DNA from: an uncultured Pelagibacteraceae bacterium
Lineage (GTDB): Bacteria; Pseudomonadota; Alphaproteobacteria; Pelagibacterales; Pelagibacteraceae
DNA length: 64,000 bases
NCBI GenBank assembly: GCA_902517615.1
Contig: CABYCY010000001.1
Coordinates: 62,001-126,000, forward strand
Direction: 5' to 3'
Position numbers and translations under genes: made by a program. Under the pieces are notes generated by a model that did not search any database, was not told the DNA's origin, and was given only the letters and a program-made list of their open reading frames with translations. Below are positions 17,272 to 25,522 of the stretch, piece after piece. Numbering within the stretch: the first letter of the stretch is position 1; each line of letters starts with the position of its first letter.

Positions 17272-18011
17272 TATTGAGCTCCTAAATACGCGTCAATAAC
17301 ACGTTTGTCATTTTTAATTTCATCTGGAGTTCCATTGGCTAACATTTTACCATGAGCTAAACAGAAAATATCTTCAGCTAGTTGCATAATTACTCTCATA
17401 TTATGCTCGATCACTAAAAGAGTTATTCCAAAATCTTGATTTACTTTAATTAATCTATCAATAATTCCATTTATTAGTGTTGGATTTATACCAGCTGTTG
17501 GCTCATCTAATAGTAACATTTCAGGCTCATTCATTAGTGCCATTGCAAGTTCTAATAACTTTTGTTGACCAAAAGAGAGGTCACCTGCTCTAAGTTTTCT
17601 TTTTTGAAATAACCCTACGAAATTTAATAAATTTTCAGCTTTGTCTGTTAATTCTTGTGGAATTTTTGAAAATATTTTCATTAAGTCTGCATCACTACCT
17701 TTGTGACTAATAAGCATATTTTCTATACAGTTAAGCTTTCCATAAATTCTGGTCTGTTGAAATGTCCTTAATAATCCTAGCTTTGCAATTACGGGTACTG
17801 GTAACTCAGAAACTTCTTTGTCATTAAATTTTATAGATCCATTATCTATTGGATAAGTCCCTACAATCGAATTAAATAATGTGGTTTTACCTGAGCCATT
17901 TGGCCCAATTAATCCAACTATTTTGCCTTTTTCAACATTCATTGAAATGTCAACGTTAGCTTTTACACCACCGAACGATTTGCTCACATTGCTAACTTCT
18001 AAAATACTCAT
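17271..18011 (-). CDS. livG: Branched-chain-type ABC transporter ATP-binding protein (LivG-like, second system)
   Basis: A 246-residue ABC ATPase. Walker A is GPNGSGKTT, the LivG marker is LLRTFQQTRIYGKLN, the signature-region is LSFGQQK (Gly-Gly replaced by Phe-Gly), and Walker B is MLLLDEPTAGI. The H-loop is EHNMRVIMQLAE and the ending VIDAYLGAQ is typical. It overlaps LivM by four bases. It is the second ATPase of the complete Liv-type importer. Confidence 0.93.
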   Translation of the reverse strand: MSILEVSNVSKSFGGVKANVDISMNVEKGKIVGLIGPNGSGKTTLFNSIVGTYPIDNGSIKFNDKEVSELPVPVIAKLGLLRTFQQTRIYGKLNCIENMLISHKGSDADLMKIFSKIPQELTDKAENLLNFVGLFQKRKLRAGDLSFGQQKLLELAMALMNEPEMLLLDEPTAGINPTLINGIIDRLIKVNQDFGITLLVIEHNMRVIMQLAEDIFCLAHGKMLANGTPDEIKNDKRVIDAYLGAQ

Positions 18012-19057
18012 TTAAGTTCCACCTGTGCTTTACGATCCTTTTCATCAACCACTTCACCAAATCTTTCTGGATATTTTTCTCTCAACCACCCCATAATTCC
18101 TTCTGGGAAATAAATTACAATCACAACAATCAAAACTCCTAAAGCGACATACTGCCAACCTAAAAAGAATGTCCAAAAGCCTTCTTTAAATATATGAAAA
18201 ACAGTTGCACCAATAATTGGACCCCAAAGTGTTCCTTTGCCTCCAAGTATTGCCATCAATACCATGAATACTCCCATCTCTCTTCCATCAAATGCAACGT
18301 CTGTAGAATCAATGTATCCAACTAAGCCTCCCATAATTCCACCAGCTAAACCACAAAAGAAAGCAGATATCATCCAACCAATAATTTTATATTTCATTGT
18401 TTCAATACCCATTGCCTCAGCTTTATCTTCGTTATCTCTTATGGCATTAAGTATTAATTTAAATCTGGTAGAATAAATTGAACGCACAGCAATGAATGTA
18501 AGCACTAAAGTAAAGAAGCTTAAGAAATAAAAAAATTCACCTCTTGAGTCTAAACTTCCAACGTCAGGAAATGGCGGCGTAGTGAAACCTTGTCCAGCTC
18601 CAATGATTTCAATTCCTCCAGAAATTTCACCTGCGGCAACTCCTAATCCTAATGTACAAATTGCAAAATAGTGTCCTCTTAGTCCTAAAATAGAATATCC
18701 AATTAAACCTGCTACAATAGTTGGCACAACCGCAGCAACTATTAATCCAACTGCCATTCCTTGAAAAAACTGAGTTGGAGTATGAACAAATGTTTTTTCA
18801 CCTCCACTTTCTGTCCACTCTGCTAATGGAAAAAACATTCCCACTTGGACTGATGCACATAGATACATACCAAGTCCGTAAAAGAGAATATTTCCAAATG
18901 AATTATACCCCATTTCACCACCTTGAATATTCCAGGTGGTAGCAAGAACTATTAACACACATAGTATTGATAACTGAACTTTAAAAGCTGGAAATATAAA
19001 TGGAGCAGCTATACCAAAAATTAAAATTCCAACATATAAAATTATATTATTTTTCAT
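18008..19057 (-). CDS. livM: Branched-chain-type ABC transporter permease (LivM-like, second system)
   Basis: A 349-residue LivM-family permease with nine to ten hydrophobic stretches. Family features are GLRGHYFAICTLGLGVAAGEI near residue 128 and the coupling region ILNAIRDNEDKAEAMGIET near residue 205. The end is charged (WLREKYPERFGEVVDEKDRK). It shares one base with the LivH gene and four with LivG. It forms the membrane channel with the LivH-like protein next to it. Confidence 0.92.
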   Translation of the reverse strand: MKNNIILYVGILIFGIAAPFIFPAFKVQLSILCVLIVLATTWNIQGGEMGYNSFGNILFYGLGMYLCASVQVGMFFPLAEWTESGGEKTFVHTPTQFFQGMAVGLIVAAVVPTIVAGLIGYSILGLRGHYFAICTLGLGVAAGEISGGIEIIGAGQGFTTPPFPDVGSLDSRGEFFYFLSFFTLVLTFIAVRSIYSTRFKLILNAIRDNEDKAEAMGIETMKYKIIGWMISAFFCGLAGGIMGGLVGYIDSTDVAFDGREMGVFMVLMAILGGKGTLWGPIIGATVFHIFKEGFWTFFLGWQYVALGVLIVVIVIYFPEGIMGWLREKYPERFGEVVDEKDRKAQVELK

Positions 19058-19950
19058 TATTTCAAGTACTCTCTTTTTCTAGAAAGTTTAAACCTTCTAT
19101 AAACAAGTATTAAAACTAAAAGCAAAAATACTGATCCTATTCTAAATTCGGTTCCTAAAATGTAATCTGCAAACTCCTCGAATACGCCTAAACCCATTCC
19201 AGACATTGCAACACCCGGTAAATTTCCTAATCCAGCAACAATGACAATCATAAATGATCTTATTGTATAAGGTAAACCCATATAGGGATGGATAGTAAAT
19301 GTTATGGATATTAATGCACCAGCAACACCGCAAAGGGCTGCATTAATACCAAAAGTTGCTGCATAAACTTTTTCTGTATCTACGCCTAAAATCTTCGCTG
19401 CTCTTGCATTTTGTGCTGTAGCCCTAATTGCGCGACCAAGTTTAGATTTTTTCATATAAATTACTAAACAAATTGCAAATAAAATACTTATAAAGGCTGA
19501 AAATATTTTTGAATTCGGCAGCACAACATTATTATTAAATAACATAGTTGTTCCATAATCTGAATTTGCAAGAACAACATCTGCTCCAAATGCAAAGTTC
19601 ATTAATTGCATGAAAAGAATACTAATTCCAAAAGTAGCTAATATAGAAATAAATAAATCCCTATCTACTACTTTATTAATTACGAGTTTATAAATTGCTA
19701 TACCAACAAAAAACATTATTACTGGAGCAACGATTACTCCCCAAGCTGGATGAATTCCATATAGATACATAAAGTAAGCAATGTATCCACCTAATATAAC
19801 AAGATCTCCTTGAGCAATATTTATTATATTCATTACTCCCCATTGAAGTGCCATACCATATGCAATCAATGCAAATAAAATTCCAAGTAAAACTCCATCC
19901 AAACATGCTTGGACAGAGATCATTGGATATTGGAATACCATGAAATCCAT
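19057..19950 (-). CDS. livH: Branched-chain-type ABC transporter permease (LivH-like, second system)
   Basis: A 297-residue LivH-family permease. It has YGMALQWGVMNIINIAQGDLVILGGY near the N terminus (residues 26-51) and the coupling region GRAIRATAQNARAAKILGVDTEK near residue 175. The end is AGLGNLPGVAMSGMGLGVFEE. The hairpin at 19963-20000 separates it from the binding-protein gene upstream, so it is probably expressed less than that gene. Confidence 0.93.
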   Translation of the reverse strand: MDFMVFQYPMISVQACLDGVLLGILFALIAYGMALQWGVMNIINIAQGDLVILGGYIAYFMYLYGIHPAWGVIVAPVIMFFVGIAIYKLVINKVVDRDLFISILATFGISILFMQLMNFAFGADVVLANSDYGTTMLFNNNVVLPNSKIFSAFISILFAICLVIYMKKSKLGRAIRATAQNARAAKILGVDTEKVYAATFGINAALCGVAGALISITFTIHPYMGLPYTIRSFMIVIVAGLGNLPGVAMSGMGLGVFEEFADYILGTEFRIGSVFLLLVLILVYRRFKLSRKREYLK

Positions 19951-19962
19951 AATGAACCCTTT

Positions 19963-20000
19963 AAAAAAATACCCCCTAAATAATATATTAGGGGGTATTT
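19963..20000 (-). terminator. Attenuator-type hairpin between binding-protein and permease genes
   Basis: TTAGGGGGTATTT (19988-20000) and AAATACCCCCTAA (19967-19979) are perfect 13-base complements with an eight-base loop. Read on the - strand, the stem ends in a run of seven T (19963-19969). It lies 12 bases after the stop of the binding-protein gene and 13 bases before the LivH start. It therefore looks like a partial terminator that lets a minority of transcripts continue into the transporter genes. Confidence 0.85.
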
Positions 20001-20012
20001 ATAGATTTATTT

Positions 20013-21251
20013 TTATCTTTTAGACCACGAAGGAATTGGGTGAATTAACTTAGCTGACGCCCATTTTGTTGGAGCAACAACTTTGTTTTCACATTTTCCA
20101 CCATCGTCACACATAACTTGGAAAAGTACCATTGGCTTATCAACATTCTGACCACCTTCAGCAAATTTTATGTTTCCATAAAAAGTTTGCATGTTTGTAG
20201 CTGCAAGAGCATCTCTTACTTTCTTTTGATCAAAAGAATTTGCTCTCTCAAATGCGTCTTTAAATACCAACAGGGCAGCTGAAGATTCTGCTGCTTGATA
20301 TGGAGGTGCATAACCAAACTCTTTAGTAAAGTCTGCATCATAAGTCATACCATCTTTAAAGAAGTTATCTTTATAAGTTAGTGTTTTATGCCACTGAGAA
20401 GCGCATAAAGCATATTGTGAGTTTTTACCATGTTGCTTCGATAATTTAGCTGCATCACAGTGTGTCATAGCTAACATTGGAACATCTACCTTCATCTCAG
20501 ATATTTGTCTAATAGCAGTTAGAGCACCTTTTGTGTGACCTGAAACAACCAAAACATCTGGTTTCATTTGTTTCACTTTTACTAAAGTAGCAGCCATATC
20601 ATTAAGCTCTTTTGGTAATTTATCATCAATTACTTTTTTAGAGCCAGTTCTCTTAATTGCATCTAAAACACCAAGTCTTACGTCTTGAGAGAACGCATCT
20701 TGTTCAAATGCCATTGCAACAGTTACTGGTTTTCCGTTATTCTTTTCAACCGCTAGATCAATAGCGACATCAAGATATAAATTAGCAGGAGCTAATACAG
20801 CAAATAGATATTTGTAACCTTTAGTAAACAAAGATCTAGATGCACCATTTGCTTCAACCATTGGAACACCATATTTTTCTGTAACTGGCGCTATCGCTTT
20901 TGTTAAACCAGAACTGTAAGGTCCAAGCATAAACTCGACACCATCTTGTGAGATTAATCTTTCTGCAAGCTGTGCAGCTCTCTTAGGATTTGACTCATCA
21001 TCATAATAAATAATGTCAAACTTATAAGTTTTTCCACCAACTTTGACACCACCCATGCTGTTAATTCTGTCAACGGCCATATTGTAACCATTTTGAGTAT
21101 GAACACCATTAGATGAGTATTTACCAGTTAAGGAAATCGCAGCACCTAAAATAATTTTATCACCAACAACTTTTGCAAAAGATGCTACAGAAGTTGAAAA
21201 CAAAATCACTAATGCAGAAACAAAACTTAAAATTATTTTATTTAACTTCAT
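20013..21251 (-). CDS. Branched-chain-amino-acid-type ABC transporter substrate-binding protein (second system)
   Basis: A 412-residue periplasmic binding protein of the Leu-Ile-Val/amide family. The signal peptide is residues ~1-26 (LSFVSALVILFSTSVASFA), followed by IILGAAISLTGKYSSNG. Clear family segments are DDESNPKRAAQLAERLI, MLGPYSSGLTKAIAPVTEKYGVPM and VFQVMCDDGG. AGGGGA precedes the ATG. It heads the long - strand run and is followed at once by an attenuator-type hairpin, an arrangement that gives more binding protein than permease. The ligand could be a branched-chain amino acid, an amide or another small acid; sequence alone does not decide. Confidence 0.92.
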   Translation of the reverse strand: MKLNKIILSFVSALVILFSTSVASFAKVVGDKIILGAAISLTGKYSSNGVHTQNGYNMAVDRINSMGGVKVGGKTYKFDIIYYDDESNPKRAAQLAERLISQDGVEFMLGPYSSGLTKAIAPVTEKYGVPMVEANGASRSLFTKGYKYLFAVLAPANLYLDVAIDLAVEKNNGKPVTVAMAFEQDAFSQDVRLGVLDAIKRTGSKKVIDDKLPKELNDMAATLVKVKQMKPDVLVVSGHTKGALTAIRQISEMKVDVPMLAMTHCDAAKLSKQHGKNSQYALCASQWHKTLTYKDNFFKDGMTYDADFTKEFGYAPPYQAAESSAALLVFKDAFERANSFDQKKVRDALAATNMQTFYGNIKFAEGGQNVDKPMVLFQVMCDDGGKCENKVVAPTKWASAKLIHPIPSWSKR

Positions 21252-21337
21252 TTTATTTCCCCTTTAATTAATTAATTATGGAATGATTAAATAAGAAATT
21301 AAATTTATTGCAAGTGACAATAAAACCGCGACTTAAT

Positions 21338-21952
21338 TTAATATTGTTGCATTACAACAATAATACATGCAATAATTACTAAAACACTCGCAGAAATTGT
21401 ATTAATTGTTTTTGGATTTGCAGTGATCCACTTAATTAACTTTTGAGCAAGTAACGCATAACCAATCAAAGATAAAAAATCTAAAATAATATAAGTTGTA
21501 ATTAAAATTAGAAATTGTACCAATAAATTTGAATTAAAATCAATAAATTGTGGAAATATAAAAGGAAAAAACATCCAAGCTTTAGGGCTTGTACCTGCTA
21601 CTAAAAAACCATCTCTAAAAAAAGATAAGTTACTTTTTTTTATTTCTCCATTGTTAGAAATTTCTTTTGGTCTGGATTTGTAAATATCATAAGCAAGATA
21701 TAATAAATAAAATACTCCTATCCACTTAAATACATTTAGAAGTGTAGAATTTTCTGAAAAAAAAGATCCAATAACAAAAATTACTAAAGTTGCTTGAATA
21801 AGATTGGCTGTTACGTCTCCTAATGCTGACCAAAAACATTTACTTACTCCATAATTCATTGAATAAGAAATAATCACAATTCTCGGTGTTCCAGGAGTTA
21901 TAAATAGAAATATGATTATTTGTAAATAAAGAATAAAGTCTAGGGGGAGCAT
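21338..21952 (-). CDS. LysE/RhtB-family amino acid exporter
   Basis: A 204-residue membrane protein with about six hydrophobic segments and the LysE-family N-terminal motif in the form TPGTPRIVIISYSMNYG (usually TPGPxxxxxxxxxxxxG). The mid-protein FRDGFLVAGTSPKAWMFFPFIFPQF is equivalent to the family's G-x-x-x-N-L-x-N-P-K-x-x-x-F-x-x-x-x-P-Q-F. Family members export lysine, homoserine, threonine or other amino acids. The ATG is six bases from a perfect 11-base-pair hairpin that may control it. Confidence 0.87.
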   Translation of the reverse strand: MLPLDFILYLQIIIFLFITPGTPRIVIISYSMNYGVSKCFWSALGDVTANLIQATLVIFVIGSFFSENSTLLNVFKWIGVFYLLYLAYDIYKSRPKEISNNGEIKKSNLSFFRDGFLVAGTSPKAWMFFPFIFPQFIDFNSNLLVQFLILITTYIILDFLSLIGYALLAQKLIKWITANPKTINTISASVLVIIACIIVVMQQY

Positions 21953-21958
21953 AAAAGA

Positions 21959-22007
21959 AGATAGTCCTTAAAAACCGGGAGCTAAAGATGGCTAAGAAGG
22001 ACTATCT
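21959..22007 (-). promoter_or_regulatory. Perfect 11-bp hairpin directly before the lysE start
   Basis: AGATAGTCCTT (21959-21969) and AAGGACTATCT (21997-22007) are exact complements around a 27-base loop. Read on the - strand, the downstream arm ends six bases before the ATG of the LysE-type exporter and contains AAGGA, the only SD-like element nearby. The loop holds short self-complementary pieces (AGC/GCT). This could be a translational switch; the ligand, if any, is unknown. It could instead be read in the + direction as a leader of the divergent DUF2805 gene. Confidence 0.55.
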
Positions 22008-22069
22008 AATACATAATATCAGAGGCTAAAAAAAATGCATTAAATTTTTTTTTCAAATATAAAGGATTT

Positions 22070-22366
22070 ATGAAAAAAAAAGGTCACACTCCAATTACCA
22101 GGGTCAAAAATCCAGAGCCCAAAATGGACGATCCGGATTGGATCATATGGGCAGCTTGGGCAGATAGAATAACTTTTGAAGAAATTGAGAAAAAGACAGG
22201 AAAGCAGGAATCTGATGTGATCAAAATAATGAGAAGATCTCTTAAACCATCATCTTTCAGATTGTGGAGAAAAAGAGTAAATCAAAAAAGCATTAAACAC
22301 CGAAAAAAGTTTGAATACTCTAGAAAAGAAATAACTAGTAAAATAAAAAAAGGTGATTATCTATAA
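22070..22366 (+). CDS. DUF2805 / TIGR03643 family protein
   Basis: A 98-residue basic soluble protein matching the TIGR03643 (DUF2805) family: DPDWIIWAAWADRITFEEIEKKTGKQESDV, then IMRRSLKPSSFRLWRKRV. The central part looks like a small helix-turn-helix, but a DNA-binding role is not established. AAAGGA lies four bases before the ATG. It is followed three bases later by a glutaredoxin gene, which suggests they are expressed together. Confidence 0.85.
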   Translation: MKKKGHTPITRVKNPEPKMDDPDWIIWAAWADRITFEEIEKKTGKQESDVIKIMRRSLKPSSFRLWRKRVNQKSIKHRKKFEYSRKEITSKIKKGDYL

Positions 22367-22369
22367 CTT

Positions 22370-22627
22370 GTGAAAAAAATAACTATGTATTCAGGTCCAC
22401 TTTGTAACTATTGTGAGGCTGCTAAAAGATTGTTAGCAAGAAATAATGCAACTTATAATGAAATTGATATTTCAAAAGTAGATGGTGCAATGGATGAAAT
22501 GATTAAAAAAGCAAATGGTAAAAGAACAATCCCACAGATTTTTTTTGATGATCAGCATATTGGTGGCTATGATGAAGTAAGAGCATTAGAAAAAGAAAAC
22601 AAACTTCAAGATCTTTTAAAAAATTAA
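22370..22627 (+). CDS. grxC: Glutaredoxin
   Basis: An 85-residue thioredoxin-fold glutaredoxin of GrxC length. The active-site motif is C-N-Y-C (PLCNYCEAAK, residues 12-15), the cis-proline segment is RTIPQIFFDDQHIGGYDEV, and the GG-D motif for glutathione binding is intact. It reduces disulfides with glutathione in the cytoplasm. It starts with GTG three bases after the DUF2805 stop. Its stop overlaps by four bases the stop of the convergent oxygenase gene. Confidence 0.92.
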   Translation: MKKITMYSGPLCNYCEAAKRLLARNNATYNEIDISKVDGAMDEMIKKANGKRTIPQIFFDDQHIGGYDEVRALEKENKLQDLLKN

Positions 22628-23862
22628 TTCCAATCTTCTAAGGCTAATTGTTTCTTAGCTAATAAACTTAAATCTTCTAATTTAACTCTTCCTTTATAAT
22701 TAATTTCATAATCTTCAGCAGCAAAGTCAGGAGGACTTTTCCCTTCTAAAAATTTTTTTGATTGTTTTATTGTATAATCAAGATTTTTCTTACAATAAGG
22801 AGTTGCTCCAACATAAATAACATTAGAATAATTTTTTCCTAAATGTTTATCTTCCACTGCGTGAATTACATCTGGATGCCACCATACAGTATCTCCTGGT
22901 TTCATTTTTGGAATAGAAACTAATCCTCTTAAAAGTAAAGAATGATAATCTTTATTTACAGATAATGCTCTGCCAAGTTTTGATCCACATAATTCATTTT
23001 CAGGAACGTCATTTTGTAAAGCTCTAGTTAAAACATATGCAATACCTTTTGATATTGGTATTAATTGTAAAGTTCCATCATTAGGTCCTTGTTCAGTCAA
23101 GGCAGTCCAACCTTGAAAAGTTCTAAATACATGTGCTACTGCTGGAGATTCAAATTCCTTGGTTTTATCCCTATATTTTGCATCAAATGGATCATATTTT
23201 TCAAATTTGTCTGAAAATATATTTTTATAAATTTCTTGATAAAAACTATCTGTCCATCTTTCAATTGATCCAGCATCACAATGTGGAGATAAACCCAAAG
23301 TATCATCTCCAGGCTCTCTCCTTCTTACTCTATCTGCGTAAGATAGTTCTTTATTTGGATCAAAAACTGTATATTCTTTATTTCTAAAATTCCAAAGATT
23401 GTTTAGCCATTTTTTAACTTTAGCCATTTCTTCAGAATGTCTAATTTCAATTTGAGCTTTAGACCAATACAAACCATATATTTGAGGTTTTCCTGATCTT
23501 AAATCACTAAAATATTTATCTAAACCTGCCTTTTTTTTTTGATCCTCATAATATCCATTACTATCTATATACTCCTCTAATTCTTTATTAATATTTTCTA
23601 TCTTATAATCTTCAAAAACATCTCGAATAATTAAGCAGCCTCTTTTATGAATATTTTCTATTGTTTTACTATCAACTAAATTAAGCTCATCATAAGAAAT
23701 TTCAGGAATTATTGATTTTGATAAATTCTTAAGAATTTCTATTTCTGCAATTTCCTTTTTTATAAATTTCTCAATTTGTTTAAAATTTGAAACATAATCC
23801 TTAGATTTATTTCGTAATTTTATTTTTGATGTGATTATCTGATCAGAAAAATGATCAGTCAT
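22624..23862 (-). CDS. DUF1479 (YbiU-like) putative 2OG-Fe(II) dioxygenase
   Basis: A 412-residue protein of the DUF1479 family, whose E. coli member is YbiU. The iron-binding H-x-D is in LSPHCDAGS (~residues 193-201). The distal histidine is in WWHPDVIHAVED (~334-345), and a basic residue follows. Family markers include RGCLIIRDVF, GLYWSKAQIEIRHS and GPNDGTLQLIP. It is expected to be a soluble oxygenase, but no substrate is known for the family. It lies four bases downstream of the secreted-protein gene and shares that operon. It is convergent with glutaredoxin. Confidence 0.87.
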   Translation of the reverse strand: MTDHFSDQIITSKIKLRNKSKDYVSNFKQIEKFIKKEIAEIEILKNLSKSIIPEISYDELNLVDSKTIENIHKRGCLIIRDVFEDYKIENINKELEEYIDSNGYYEDQKKKAGLDKYFSDLRSGKPQIYGLYWSKAQIEIRHSEEMAKVKKWLNNLWNFRNKEYTVFDPNKELSYADRVRRREPGDDTLGLSPHCDAGSIERWTDSFYQEIYKNIFSDKFEKYDPFDAKYRDKTKEFESPAVAHVFRTFQGWTALTEQGPNDGTLQLIPISKGIAYVLTRALQNDVPENELCGSKLGRALSVNKDYHSLLLRGLVSIPKMKPGDTVWWHPDVIHAVEDKHLGKNYSNVIYVGATPYCKKNLDYTIKQSKKFLEGKSPPDFAAEDYEINYKGRVKLEDLSLLAKKQLALEDWN

Positions 23863-23866
23863 TTTT

Positions 23867-24643
23867 CTATTTAATTGTAATTGTAACTACTGGTTCTTGA
23901 GGATCAAACATACAAAAATCTGTACCAACTTCTGTGGCTTTAATAGCAGCTGATGTTCCAAAGCTAATATCTACAGTTGGAGAAATTAAAGCTACTGTGT
24001 ATGGTGTTGTGAGCTTATAAACCATTACATGATCATCTGAAGTGCTACCATCAGCATGCTGAGTTTGATAAGTTGATGATCCTGAACCTTGAGCATATGT
24101 AATTGTATTTGCACCGCTAAGTGCTGAACATGCACCATTTGTACAAGTTTTCATTTGATCATTTTTTAAATAGAAATCAGCTTCTGCAGCGGTTCCACCA
24201 TCAGCAATAATTGGAGTTCTATCATATTTTTCATTTCCACTTAATGAGCCGCCAGGATAAGACGAACCAGAAAGTGCAGCTGTCGTGGTACAATTATCTG
24301 TTACACCCGAAACTTCTAAATCTGCTTTTATTGTAAATTTTCTGTCTATTGTAACTCTCATATGAGTATAAGTTTCCCCTAGAGGTAATAGCGCAGGTTT
24401 ACCAAATGAAGCAGCGGCAGCTCCAGCTGACACAGATGCTATATCAACAACTTTAGAAGTATCGCCTAATGTTACTGATCCAACACAACTAGATACACTT
24501 GTGCTAGCAGTACACATTTCTACTTTTTTCATTGTTACTTTATACACGTCTGCTTGTCCTGTAGTACTAGCAGCCTGAGAACTAAAGACTAGAAATAATG
24601 ATAAAACTTTATAAATAAATAAAATTTTTAATAAATTTTTCAT
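23867..24643 (-). CDS. Secreted beta-rich protein of unknown function
   Basis: A 258-residue protein with a clear signal peptide (residues ~1-25, LSLFLVFSSQAA). The mature part is rich in Ser, Thr, Gly and Ala, and the alternating hydrophobic pattern suggests beta strands. It contains about seven cysteines in pairs (MCTAS/SSC, KTC/GAC, DFC), unusual for a SAR11 envelope protein. I do not recognise the family. Its ATG overlaps the stop of the inverse-autotransporter barrel gene as TAATG, which suggests coupled translation. It may be surface-displayed or secreted with that barrel. The stop is four bases from the DUF1479 gene. Confidence 0.7.
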   Translation of the reverse strand: MKNLLKILFIYKVLSLFLVFSSQAASTTGQADVYKVTMKKVEMCTASTSVSSCVGSVTLGDTSKVVDIASVSAGAAAASFGKPALLPLGETYTHMRVTIDRKFTIKADLEVSGVTDNCTTTAALSGSSYPGGSLSGNEKYDRTPIIADGGTAAEADFYLKNDQMKTCTNGACSALSGANTITYAQGSGSSTYQTQHADGSTSDDHVMVYKLTTPYTVALISPTVDISFGTSAAIKATEVGTDFCMFDPQEPVVTITIK

Positions 24644-25470
24644 TAATCAGCTCTTGATATTGTTGATGAGCCTTTAAACTCAACCATAATTTTATTGTTT
24701 CTTTTAACTTTAGTTAAAAGTTCTTGAGACATATCTTTTTCTTCTTTCCAAGTATTTGAATTAACAAAACCATCTTGTAGCGTTGGTCCTGATCTTGGTG
24801 GGTGGATAAATTGAATTTTTGCATACCACTCATCTTCAAGACCTTTTTTATCCTTATCATCATAAGCTATCTCTAAATTTAAATTTGGTGTTAATAACAT
24901 TTCTGAACCCATTTTTGTCCCTTTAATATCATCTCTATCTTTTCCATCCCAATCATATGTATTGAGAAAAAAACTTGCCCAATGTAAATGTGGGACCTGT
25001 GAAGCTAATCTCATATCGTATCCATCTAATACTTTTTCATCTGTACCATCACTAACACCAAAATATTGATTATACCAAAGTTCAAGAACAGCACTTCTTG
25101 CTTCAAATCCCACACTCATTCGTGCATTATCATTATCATCGTAATCAAAAAAAGTATTAAAACCGGTTAACAAAGTTTTATCGTCACTTAAATTTCTTTT
25201 TCCAATTCCAATATTTCCAACAACTCTTTCATCATTGTTTTTTTCGGTGTTAAATAATGAGAATTGAGTAAAAAAATTACCCGTTTCAGTTTTTTCAATC
25301 TCTCTTACAGCTAGTATACTATAATCAGGTTTGTAATTTTCTCTTATATCAATACTAACTTCTGTGTCACCCTCACCTGGAATTAAGTTAGATATATATT
25401 GAGATATACTTTCTGCGTAACAACTTAATGAAAATAAAGTTATTAATGCAGCTTTTAAAAAAAGTTTCAC
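24643..25470 (-). CDS. Stand-alone inverse-autotransporter (intimin-type) beta-barrel protein
   Basis: A 275-residue outer-membrane protein with a signal peptide (residues 1-19, ending CYA). The body matches the intimin/invasin inverse-autotransporter barrel (PF11924): GNIGIGKRNL, GFNTFFDYDDNDNARMSVGFEARS, LELWYNQYFGVSDG, LDGYDMRLASQVPHL, and KMGSEMLLTPNLNLEIAYDDK. In intimins the passenger follows the barrel in the same chain. Here the protein stops ~60 residues after the last clear strand, with no passenger. The next gene encodes a secreted protein and overlaps it by one base. It is transcribed first in a three-gene unit. Confidence 0.82.
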   Translation of the reverse strand: MKLFLKAALITLFSLSCYAESISQYISNLIPGEGDTEVSIDIRENYKPDYSILAVREIEKTETGNFFTQFSLFNTEKNNDERVVGNIGIGKRNLSDDKTLLTGFNTFFDYDDNDNARMSVGFEARSAVLELWYNQYFGVSDGTDEKVLDGYDMRLASQVPHLHWASFFLNTYDWDGKDRDDIKGTKMGSEMLLTPNLNLEIAYDDKDKKGLEDEWYAKIQFIHPPRSGPTLQDGFVNSNTWKEEKDMSQELLTKVKRNNKIMVEFKGSSTISRAD

Positions 25471-25522
25471 CTAAGATATAGGCTATATAAGTTAAAAACT
25501 AAAGTCAATTACCAATGAAAAT

